From: Candidatus Phytoplasma australasiaticum subsp. taiwanense
GTDB taxonomy: Bacteria > Bacillota_I > Bacilli_A > Acholeplasmatales > Acholeplasmataceae
DNA length: 64,000 bases
NCBI GenBank assembly: GCA_001307505.2
Contig: CP040925.1
Span: 62,001-126,000 of the forward strand
Reading direction: 5' to 3'
How positions within the stretch are numbered: the first letter of the stretch is position 1; every line of letters begins with the position of its first letter. A model generated the notes under the pieces. That model did no database searches, was not told the DNA's origin, and was given only the letters and a program-made list of their open reading frames with translations. Positions 9,346 to 17,133 of the stretch are shown piece by piece. A program made the position numbers and the translations under genes.

Positions 9346-9564
9346 ATGGCTTTGAATAAAGAGCAAAAGAAAAAAATTTTAGAACAATGTGATGCTAATC
9401 TCGTGAATACGGGTTCCAATAAAGTACAGTTTAATTTATTAAACTCTAATATCGAAGTATTATCATATCATGTTAAAAAACATCCTGGTGATTTTCAAGC
9501 TAAACGTAGTTTAATTATTAAACGTCATCAGTTAAAAATAATAAAAAGAAATATTCTTAATTAA
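9346..9564 (+). CDS. rpsO: Ribosomal protein uS15, short form
   Basis: Small-subunit protein that binds 16S rRNA and bridge B4. MALNKEQKKKILEQ, then TGSNKVQFNLLNSNIEVLSYHVKKHPGDFQAKRSL, is clear S15. The protein ends at IKRHQLKIIKRNILN after 72 residues, whereas S15 is normally 88-89; the last helix turn around the usual IERYRALI is missing. It could be a natural shortening or a frameshift close to the end. AAAGGATATCACTGAGCC precedes the ATG. Confidence 0.9.
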   Translation: MALNKEQKKKILEQCDANLVNTGSNKVQFNLLNSNIEVLSYHVKKHPGDFQAKRSLIIKRHQLKIIKRNILN

Positions 9565-10333
9565 GTTTTTATCTTAATCAAATATTTCTTTTTTATTTTT
9601 TTTTAAGTATTTAAATATTAAAAAAGTATTACCAATTTTTATAAAAATAAATAAAAATTTTAGACATAATAAAATATTAAATTTTTTACTTATAAAAATA
9701 AAATAATTACTATATAAAATTGTTTATAAAAAATTAAAAAAATAATTTGGTGATGTTAAAAATCTGTTATCTATTTGTTTGTTGTTTAAAGATAAGAGAA
9801 GTTATATTTACTGCATATAGCGAAATACATTGGTAAAAATTTTATAATCGATTTTTATTTTTAATTAATTATTTTTTCGATCATTCTTATTAATTTCAAA
9901 ATTTTTTTGATTTATCTAAAATATGGCCTAAAATTTCTTTAGTAATTTTGGCCATTGATTTTGAGTTGATTTATGTACGATATTTTAATAAATATAATTA
10001 CATGGCGTTTTAATTGTTAGGTGTCTTATTTAATTGAATAATCTTTTAAATTTAAAAAAATTTCAATAATTTTTAATCTTTTTAATAATTAATAAAATAT
10101 ATTTTCTTGCTAATTTTTTGATTTTATTAAATTTAAATATTTATTAATTCGATTTTGATTAATTTATAATTTTTCGAAATTTTATTTTTAAAAATTATTA
10201 AATTTTAAAATTTAATAAAATAATATTTTATTTATTAAAAATATTTATTTAGTGATAATTAATAAAAAATTTTTGTTTAGTTTGTTTTTTTACTTTAACA
10301 GTAATAATTTTTTATAAATATTGTTAATTTTTA
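9565..10333. other. Intergenic, no gene seen
   Basis: About 770 bases of AT-rich sequence between rpsO and the minus-strand tRNA pair. No frame of useful length, no tRNA-like fold and no clear terminator was found on either strand. Confidence 0.5.
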
Positions 10334-10408
10334 TGGAGCGAGTGAAGGGAATCGAACCCTCATTATATGCTTGGCAAGCATATGTAATAACCATTATACG
10401 ACACCCGC
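10334..10408 (-). tRNA. tRNA-Gly(GCC)
   Basis: Minus-strand cloverleaf of 75 bases with encoded CCA. The acceptor stem GCGGGTG pairs with CACTCGC (one G-T); the anticodon loop is TTGCCAA; the T arm reads GGGTTCGATTCCC. The second glycine tRNA, with anticodon TCC, is at 54322-54396. Confidence 0.94.
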
Positions 10409-10504
10409 ATTTTAATTATAAATTATAATTTTTTTAAAAATTATTATTTAGTTTCTCTTACTATTAGATTTTACCAAAAAATTTAATGGATTTTACAAAA
10501 TAAT

Positions 10505-10578
10505 TGGTGCCCTTAATAAGAATTGAACTTATATTACATCATTACCATTGATGTGTTTTACCATTAAACTATAAGGGC
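10505..10578 (-). tRNA. tRNA-Thr(GGT)
   Basis: Minus-strand cloverleaf of 74 bases with encoded CCA. The acceptor GCCCTTA pairs with TAAGGGC; the anticodon stem CATCA/TGATG holds the loop ATGGTAA with anticodon GGT; the T loop is TTCAATT. It lies 96 bases from tRNA-Gly on the same strand, likely one transcript. Confidence 0.92.
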
Positions 10579-10784
10579 TATATTGTTTAGCATTTAATAA
10601 ATAATTATATCATAAACATAATAAAAAAAATAATTTTTGTAATATTAAATTTTATTGTTTCATTGTTAAATATAATATTTAATTTTATTATGAATTTGTG
10701 TATAATGGAAGTGACTATTTCGACTAATTAAAATAAAATTAGAGAATGAAATTAGAATGCAATTGCAGAGGAGTTTTTTTTAAA

Positions 10785-11210
10785 ATGTCAGCAGATCAAA
10801 TTAGTCCACGTAGTATAGGTTATTTAAAGTTTTTTTCAGAAAAAAGAACAACAGATAATCATGAAGAAAAAGGAAATTATGGATTTATTTATAGAAATCC
10901 TAATTTATCCGAAGAACAGCAATTAATGTTGCAAAATAAAGTACAAGAATTAAAAGATATGTCATCAGATTCTGAATTTTCAAGCGATGCTATTAATGAC
11001 AAATATTCAGAAATTAAAGAGTTAATTGGTTTAGATACTAAATCATTAGAAGAAGTTTTTTTCCATGTTTCACAAATTGCAGATAGATCTGTTATAGAAA
11101 TGACGCCTGAAGATAGAAGAAATTTTTTTTATCAAGGTGCTCTTTTTGAATTTGATGTAGAATCTACCCAGCAAGGTTTAAAAGCTGTGCGAATTAATAA
11201 AATTTTTTAA
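10785..11210 (+). CDS. Cold-shock-domain protein with a large internal insertion
   Basis: The 141-residue protein begins after GAGGAG, which fixes the ATG at 10785 rather than the upstream in-frame ATG at 10746. The first cold-shock strand, IGYLKFFSEK, and an RNP1-like NYGFIYRN are near the start. The RNP2-like VFFHVSQI and the closing ALFEFDVESTQQGLKAVRI are in the C-terminal half. Cold-shock proteins have about 8 residues between RNP1 and RNP2; here about 50 acidic, helix-prone residues intervene. RNA binding as a chaperone is inferred from the domain. A TATAAT with an upstream TG at 10701 is a likely -10 box. Confidence 0.75.
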   Translation: MSADQISPRSIGYLKFFSEKRTTDNHEEKGNYGFIYRNPNLSEEQQLMLQNKVQELKDMSSDSEFSSDAINDKYSEIKELIGLDTKSLEEVFFHVSQIADRSVIEMTPEDRRNFFYQGALFEFDVESTQQGLKAVRINKIF

Positions 11211-11227
11211 TTTATTTTTATATATCA

Positions 11228-11258
11228 TAAAAAAAGACTTGCAAAAGTCTTTTTTTAT
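11228..11258 (+). terminator. Rho-independent terminator
   Basis: An inverted repeat pairs AAAAAAAGACTT with AAGTCTTTTTTT around a short loop and is followed by T-rich sequence. It lies 18 bases after the cold-shock gene and separates it from metK. Confidence 0.85.
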
Positions 11259-11325
11259 TGTTAGGTATAAAAAATAATTTATTGTTATAAAGTGTAATAT
11301 AAGGAAGTGAGTTTTTAATCAATAA

Positions 11326-11614
11326 ATGCAAAAGTTTACTGTAGAATCAGTTACTCAAGGACATCCTGACAAAATAGCAGATCAAATTTCTGATGTTTTA
11401 TTAGATGCTTATCTTAAACAAGATTCTAATGCAAAAGTCGCTATTGAAACGATAGTAACTAAAAATAAAATTATTCTTTGTGGAGAAATTAAAAGTTCTA
11501 TTAATTTAGAAAAACAAACAATAGAAACTATTATTCGAGAAACAGTAAAAAATATAGGATATATAAATAAAGAAGATAATTTTTATTATTCAGATTTGTT
11601 AATCGTTAATTTAA
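11326..11614 (+). CDS. metK: S-adenosylmethionine synthetase, exon 1 of 3
   Basis: First part of the enzyme that makes SAM from methionine and ATP. It encodes 96 codons plus one base: MQKFTVESVTQGHPDKIADQ carries the conserved GHPDK loop. The exon ends after AATTTAA at 11614, where a group II intron begins with GGGCGG. Read straight on, the frame hits a stop at 11647, so the unspliced message would give a 107-residue fragment. Joined to 12310-12332 and 13069-13914 it gives 385 residues, normal for MetK. AAGGAAG lies about 20 bases upstream. Confidence 0.9.
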
Positions 11615-12309
11615 GGGCGGAAAAGATGCCTAAATATTTCGCAATTTAACCTATTGTACGTTTTGGAACAAAAAACGGCAACAGAGAATTGGTTATTTCT
11701 ATGAAAATAGAAGTAATTATAGCAAATTCTCAAAGCAACGTGAGTAGAATATAGCTATACAAGAAAGCGATTGCAAGTTGAAATATGATTATGGATAAAT
11801 TCTAGAAGCAGAATTGAAGAGAAAAAAGGAGTAATAACGAAACCTGTTGTAGCTATTTATTCGACAGTTTGCAATCTTATAAAAGGATATTAAATGTCTT
11901 TTATAATTGTTCTTTTCTTTTGGAAAAAATTTTATTTGCAATCCTACCAATATTATATTTTTTTATAATTAAATATTATTTGGTCTTCTCGCCTAATATC
12001 ATGAGGTAAATATTTAGAGTAACTTTCATCTCCCTAAACTTTTTTGTATTTCAAAAAAGCAAGGGAAAAGCAGAATCATAGTAGTCGAGAGATATTTAAA
12101 GCTTAAAATGGAATTTTTAAGTGAACTGACTCTCCAAGGAAATTAGGAAAGCTAATTGCAAGGCGAAAGAGAAACTAAAACATTTTAATAAATTTTAATT
12201 TATTTATGTTTTGGAACCGCCGGATGCTTGGAAACTTGCTTGTCCGGTGGTGTGGGGGGCTTAGAGTAAATGAATGAAATACTTAAAACGCTCTAATTTC
12301 TATCCCGAT
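11615..12309 (+). mobile_element. Group II intron without ORF, metK intron 1
   Basis: 695 bases from GGGCGG to CCCGAT. Domain V is at about 12216-12251, a hairpin with the CGCCGGATGC arm and a GAAA loop, followed by GTGGGGGGC and domain VI. A 9-bp hairpin near 11878-11907 has TTAAAT (11890-11895) in its loop, complementary to the last six exon bases ATTTAA (11609-11614); this fits an EBS1/IBS1 pair. Domain III ends with GGCGAAAGAG, as in other bacterial introns. No protein is encoded. Parts of domain I resemble the tRNA-Pro intron (the CAAGTTGAA...GATTATGGATAAA region). Confidence 0.9.
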
Positions 12310-12332
12310 TAAATCAACAATCTGAAGAAATT
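12310..12332 (+). CDS. metK: metK micro-exon (exon 2 of 3)
   Basis: These 23 bases lie between two complete group II introns. Joined to exon 1 and exon 3 they read LINQQSEEIHKAVSV, which matches the MetK stretch usually seen as INxQSPDIAxGV ahead of GAGDQG. Exon 1 (289) plus 23 is 312 bases, exactly 104 codons, so the frame is restored. The conserved Gln-Ser supports this being real coding sequence and not spacer. Confidence 0.88.
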
Positions 12333-13068
12333 GGGCGCAAAAGATGCGCATAATTCCGCTATTTAACGCATAGCCTGGAGCGATAATCTCCAGAGGTCAC
12401 GTAAACACTGTAAGGTGGGCTTGATTAATTGTCTCGAAAGAGTAATTAATAACAGCAAAAGCACGCAAGCGCGATGAGACGAAATATCTAGTCAATAAGT
12501 CAGCGCCAGACCAGAAGTTAAGGAGAAGGTGAAAATCCCTAAGCGGTTAGTTAGCGTGGTAATCTGTAAACATTCTGGTAAGGTATTGACACCAGGATTA
12601 GGAAAGATATATGATGTTAGAATTTTGCATCATTTATATTATCAATATGGTTAAAAACTAACCCTTTTCTACACTAATTTCATTAAAATATTGTTATTAA
12701 TATTTTTTATGAATGCTCCAATTGGCAACAATTGTAAACTGCACCTAACACTTCTCGTAGAATTATGTCGTAACTTTGATCTCCCTAAAAGCACCATCAA
12801 AGGGTTAAAACTAACAGCTGTTAGGCTCAAGGGAAAAGCGAAACTTACAGTAGTCGTCAGTTTAATTCTAGAATTGGAATATTTTAGAAGAACCTGACCA
12901 CGGCGAAGGGTAATAACCTTTACATGGCGAAAGAGTTTCAATATCTGTAATCAGATATTAGGCGCCGGATGCTTGGAAACTTGCTTGTCCGGTTCTGTGG
13001 GGGGCTAATTGCGAATATGAAAGTTAAATTATCAATGCACTTTCTAAACCGAGTTAATCTATCCCGAT
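12333..13068 (+). mobile_element. Group II intron without ORF, metK intron 2
   Basis: 736 bases from GGGCGC to CCCGAT. Domain V is at about 12962-12996, with the GAAA loop, then CTGTGGGGGGC and domain VI. The first about 205 bases are almost identical to the tRNA-Arg intron (52254 onward), differing at only a few positions. A hairpin near 12611-12632 has AATTTT (12621-12626) in its loop, able to pair with the last exon bases GAAATT (12327-12332, one G-T). The two longer open frames inside, on opposite strands, cover structured RNA and are not genes. GGGTAATAACCTTTACATGGCGAAAG near the domain III end is typical of group IIA-like introns such as Ll.LtrB. Confidence 0.9.
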
Positions 13069-13914
13069 CATAAAGCTGTTTCTGTCAATGGTGGCGCTGG
13101 TGATCAAGGTTTAATGTTTGGTTATGCTACAAACGAAACAGCCTATTTTATGCCTTTACAGTTTATATTAGCTCGAAATTTATCTTTACAATTAACTAAA
13201 ATAAGAGAAAATAAAATTTTACCTTTTTTAAAACCAGATGGTAAAACACAATTAACTATGATATATGATGAAAATGGTAATGCTAGTTATATTGATTCGA
13301 TTGTTGTTTCTTGTCATCATAGTGATATTGTTAAAAATAATAAAAATTTTTCAGATTCTATTATAAAATACATCATTAACCCTATTATTCCATCGAAATT
13401 TATCAATTTAAAAACTAAATTTTATATTAATCCAGCAGGAAGTTTTGCACAAGGAGGTCCTTGTTTTGATACCGGATTAACTGGGAGAAAAATTATCCAA
13501 GATAGTTATGGTAGCGGAGTGCATCATGGAGGCGGTTGTTTTAGCGGCAAAGATGCTTCTAAAGTAGATCGTAGCGGAGCGTATATGTTAAGGTATTTAG
13601 CCAAAAATATTGTTGCTTCGGGAATTTGTGATAAATGCGAATTACAAATAGCTTATGTAATTGGATTAAATTTTCCTGTTGGTTTGTTTATTAATACTTT
13701 TAATACTAGTAATGTTGATGACAATTTAATTCTAGATACTATTTATAAGAATTTTGATTTAAGTCCTCAAGGTATTATTAAGAAATTAAAGTTAACTAAA
13801 CCTATTTTTAATATTACTGCTAGATATGGACATTTTGGTATTAATAATGATCAATTTACTTGGGAAAAAACAGATCAAATTAAATTATTTTCTCAATTGT
13901 TAAAAAAAAATTAA
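13069..13914 (+). CDS. metK: S-adenosylmethionine synthetase, exon 3 of 3
   Basis: The last 282 codons (with stop) of metK. It carries the catalytic and central motifs: GGAGDQGLMFGYATNET, then GSFAQGGPCFDTGLTGRKII, then HHGGGCFSGKDASKVDRSGAYM, the methionine- and phosphate-binding stretches. The true exon begins with CAT at 13069. There is no ribosome-binding site in front of it, so translation needs splicing of both introns. No other metK is in the window. Nothing in the exons is frameshifted, which argues for a living gene. Confidence 0.92.
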   Translation, partial: HKAVSVNGGAGDQGLMFGYATNETAYFMPLQFILARNLSLQLTKIRENKILPFLKPDGKTQLTMIYDENGNASYIDSIVVSCHHSDIVKNNKNFSDSIIKYIINPIIPSKFINLKTKFYINPAGSFAQGGPCFDTGLTGRKIIQDSYGSGVHHGGGCFSGKDASKVDRSGAYMLRYLAKNIVASGICDKCELQIAYVIGLNFPVGLFINTFNTSNVDDNLILDTIYKNFDLSPQGIIKKLKLTKPIFNITARYGHFGINNDQFTWEKTDQIKLFSQLLKKN

Positions 13915-14107
13915 TTAATATATTTATTTTTATTTTTAGTTTTTAATATATTAAATATGTTAAATTTGGTGGAATATTTAATTTATTTCGATATTTTAAT
14001 ACTATTAAGATAATTTTAATTGTAAAAATATTCTTTAATAAATATTTATTATGTAATAATTGTAGTATTTTAAGGTTATTTTGTAAAAGGTTATAAGAAA
14101 AAATTAT

Positions 14108-15529
14108 ATGAAAAATAAATTAGTTAAAACGGTTCATTGTCGTGATATTAATTTTAGTCAATGGTATACAGACCTTTGTTTAAAAGCTAAATTAATTTCT
14201 TATTCTGATGTACCAGGTTTTTTTATTTATTTGCCCAATGGTTACTTTTTGTGGGAAATGATACAAAAATTTTTAAATCATTATTTAAAAAAAAGTAATC
14301 ATAGGAATGTTTATTTTCCATTACTTTTTTCTGAAAATTTATTTCAACTCGAAAAAGAACATATTCAAGGTTTTGCTCCTGAAACTCTTATTATCGATAA
14401 TGTTGCTAATCAACCTTTATTGTCTAGATTAATTCTGCGTCCTACTTCAGAAGTAATTTTTGCCAAGTATTATTCGAGTGTTATTACTTCTTATAGAGAT
14501 TTGCCTAAATTATTTAATCAATGGTGCAGCGTAGTCCGTTGGGAAAAAAATACTAAACCTTTTTTAAGGAGTAAAGAATTTTTATGGCAAGAAGGACATA
14601 CAGTTCATGCTACTAAACAAGAAGCTCTTAAAGAAACTCTTTATATTTTAAATTTGTATAAAAAATTAGGTAAAGAATTATTAGCTATACCTTTTATTTC
14701 AGGCATCAAAACAGAAAAAGAAAAATTTAAAGGGGCTTTAATCACTTATGCTATTGAAACTTTAATGTATGACGGTCAATCTTTGCAAGCAGGTACTTCT
14801 CATTATTTAGGAACTAATTTTTCTAAAATTTTTAAGATTCAATTTCAAGATCAAAATTCTATTATGCAATTAGCACATCAAACATCTTGGGCTGTTTCGT
14901 CTAGATTAATAGGTGCCATTATTATGGTACATGGCGATGATGAAGGGTTAGTGATGCCACCTTATATTGCGCCTATACAAATAGTTATTATTCCTTTAAG
15001 ATTAAATAATTCACTTTTATTAACAAAAGTTAATTTTTATTATAAACAATTGTTTAAAAAATATCGTACTAAATTAGATATACAAAATAAAAATGTTGGA
15101 TGGAAATTTAGTCATTATGAATTGCAAGGAGTTCCTTTGAGATTAGAAATAGGAGAACAAGAATTACAAAACGAACAAGTAACCATTTTTATTAGACACA
15201 GTCGAAAAAAACTTGTTATTAATGCTTCCGAATTGTTGTTAAATATCTCGAATTTGATTAAAAATATTCATAAAAACATGTTCGATAATGCTTTGCAACG
15301 TATGGAAAAAAATATTTATATTGCTAATAATTATGAAGAGTTTAAAATTTATTTATCTAAAAAGGGATATGTTAAGATGAGTGTTTTAGCTAACGAAGCG
15401 GAAGATATTATCAAAAAAGAAACAGGAGCAACAGCTAGAGTTATTTTAAAAGAAAAATTATTAAATAAAATTTGTCCTGTTACTAACAAAAAAGCAAATC
15501 AAACTATTTTATTTGCTAGAGCTTATTAA
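14108..15529 (+). CDS. proS: Prolyl-tRNA synthetase, archaeal-type short form
   Basis: Charges tRNA-Pro. The 473-residue length, LRPTSEVIFAKYYSSVITSYRDLPKLFNQWCSVVRWEKNTKPFLRSKEFLWQEGHT-type motif 2 region and absence of the bacterial insertion domain identify the type-3 ProRS known from mollicutes, Thermus and archaea. Motif 3-like SRLIGAIIMVHGDDEGLVMPPYIAP follows, then the anticodon-binding domain. AAAAGG lies about 20 bases upstream. One of its substrates, tRNA-Pro(TGG), is the intron-containing tRNA at 53433-54282. Confidence 0.95.
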   Translation: MKNKLVKTVHCRDINFSQWYTDLCLKAKLISYSDVPGFFIYLPNGYFLWEMIQKFLNHYLKKSNHRNVYFPLLFSENLFQLEKEHIQGFAPETLIIDNVANQPLLSRLILRPTSEVIFAKYYSSVITSYRDLPKLFNQWCSVVRWEKNTKPFLRSKEFLWQEGHTVHATKQEALKETLYILNLYKKLGKELLAIPFISGIKTEKEKFKGALITYAIETLMYDGQSLQAGTSHYLGTNFSKIFKIQFQDQNSIMQLAHQTSWAVSSRLIGAIIMVHGDDEGLVMPPYIAPIQIVIIPLRLNNSLLLTKVNFYYKQLFKKYRTKLDIQNKNVGWKFSHYELQGVPLRLEIGEQELQNEQVTIFIRHSRKKLVINASELLLNISNLIKNIHKNMFDNALQRMEKNIYIANNYEEFKIYLSKKGYVKMSVLANEAEDIIKKETGATARVILKEKLLNKICPVTNKKANQTILFARAY

Positions 15530-15660
15530 AAACATTGTAATTAAAATGAATTTAGAATTTAACGATTTTACTTTTATTTGAATTTATGGTAGAATTATTA
15601 AAAGTTGTTCTTGATAAAAGAAGAAATTAAAAAAAGGAGAATAAGGTAATTTAAACGTAT

Positions 15661-15759
15661 ATGGAAAATGATGATAAAAATAATTATTTAAAAAGTTTTA
15701 TTTTTTATAACCCATATTTTATTACAGTTAAATGTGAAAGAGGTTATAGAATAAAATGA
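15661..15759 (+). CDS. Possible 32-residue leader peptide
   Basis: A short open frame from ATG at 15661, MENDDKNNYLKSFIFYNPYF..., ends in TGA overlapping the ATG of the next gene (ATGA). This is the classic layout for translational coupling. AAGGAGA lies about 20 bases upstream, rather far. I do not recognise the peptide. Chance is possible in such AT-rich DNA. Confidence 0.3.
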   Translation: MENDDKNNYLKSFIFYNPYFITVKCERGYRIK

Positions 15760-17024
15760 GTATAATTATTTTGACTATCATAGCATTAATTTTTATCAAT
15801 GCTTTATTGTCAGCTATTGAAATTTCTTTAGTTTCTTTAAGTGAAAGCAAATTAGATCTTGAAATAGAAAAAGGTATTAAAAAAGCCGTAAAAATTAAAA
15901 AAATTAAATCTAAACCTACTCATTTTTTGTCTGTAATTCAAATAGTTATTCATATATTAACAGTTATTCAAGGTTATATGTTGCATCATGATTCTCATGG
16001 TGAAATTCAAATTTTATTAACTATTCTTTCTTTGGTTTTAGGGGATATTATTCCTAAGCGAATTGCTTTAATTTATCCTTTAAAAACTGCTTATTATTTG
16101 TTAGGTTTGTTTAATTTAGTTTGTTTTTTTATGAAACCTTTTGTTTGGTTGTTACATCAAATAAGCAATCTTATTTTATATTGTTTAAGAATTGATCCGA
16201 ATAAAACTCAAGATATTGTTTCAGAAGATGAATTACGTTTTTTATTAAGTGCTTCTTATAGTCAAGGAGTTATTAATAGTAATGAAAACAATATGATACA
16301 AAATATTTTTGATTTTAATACCACTAAAGTTTCAGATATTATGCGTCATAGAAAAGAAATTGTAGCTATTCGTCATGATATTAGTATTAATGAATTGAGA
16401 GAATTTATTTTAAAAGAAAAATATACTCGATTTCCTGTTTATATGGAAAATTTAGATAAGATTTTAGGAATCGTTCATATTAAAGATCTTTTTAAGGTTT
16501 TATTAGTTACAAATGATCAACGTCCTTATAAGAATAATTATTCAAAGTTTAATATTAATCATTATTTAAGGCGAGTTTTTTATATTACAGAATTTAAAAA
16601 TATTAGCGAATTATTGAAAGAAATGCAGTCTAAACAAAAACATATGGCTATTGTAGTTGATGAATACGGAGGTACAGCTGGTATCGTAACTATTGAGGAT
16701 GTTATTGAAGAAATTCTAGGCGAAATTCAGGATGAATATGATAAAAACGATTTCGAAATTGTAAAAATTTCCGATCAAGAATTTATTATAAAAGGTACTG
16801 CTCATCTGTGTGATATAGAAGAATATTTAAACGCTAATTTACCAGTAGATGATTATGATACTTTAAGCGGTTTTATGTTAGATAAATTGCGTAGAATGCC
16901 AGAAAGTAATGAAAAAATTCGAATAATGTATAATGATTGGATTTTTGATGGTTTATCTCATAACGGTTTAGTTATAACCAAAGTTAGAGTTACTAAATCT
17001 AATATTCCTAAACAAATAAAATGA
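15756..17024 (+). CDS. CNNM/CorC-type membrane protein (DUF21 + CBS + CorC_HlyC)
   Basis: The 422-residue protein has the family's domain order: an N-terminal DUF21 membrane domain with three to four helices (about 1-150), two CBS domains (about 185-320, with EIVAIRHDISINELREFI and KHMAIVVDEYGGTAGIVTIEDVIEEILGEIQDEYD), and a C-terminal transporter-associated CorC_HlyC domain (about 335-415). Homologues are linked to magnesium and cobalt efflux and have been called haemolysin-like; cation transport is the better-supported role. GAGG lies inside the upstream short frame. The next gene, a P-type ATPase, is on the same strand, about 110 bases on. Confidence 0.9.
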   Translation: MSIIILTIIALIFINALLSAIEISLVSLSESKLDLEIEKGIKKAVKIKKIKSKPTHFLSVIQIVIHILTVIQGYMLHHDSHGEIQILLTILSLVLGDIIPKRIALIYPLKTAYYLLGLFNLVCFFMKPFVWLLHQISNLILYCLRIDPNKTQDIVSEDELRFLLSASYSQGVINSNENNMIQNIFDFNTTKVSDIMRHRKEIVAIRHDISINELREFILKEKYTRFPVYMENLDKILGIVHIKDLFKVLLVTNDQRPYKNNYSKFNINHYLRRVFYITEFKNISELLKEMQSKQKHMAIVVDEYGGTAGIVTIEDVIEEILGEIQDEYDKNDFEIVKISDQEFIIKGTAHLCDIEEYLNANLPVDDYDTLSGFMLDKLRRMPESNEKIRIMYNDWIFDGLSHNGLVITKVRVTKSNIPKQIK

Positions 17025-17133
17025 TTTTAATTTTTTTATATCGACAATAATTAAAATTTTTTTATTAATTTTATTGTTTAAATTAATAATAATTATTAGG
17101 CATATTCCTTAGAAGGTTTGGTTTTCGTTATAT

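Noticed and set aside
12669-12941. Open frames on both strands inside metK intron 2
   Set aside because: They cover domain I-III RNA structure, have no ribosome-binding site and no protein likeness.
11326-13914. metK as a pseudogene broken by stops
   Set aside because: The breaks coincide exactly with complete group II intron ends, and the three exons join in frame with all motifs; no stop or frameshift remains in the exons.
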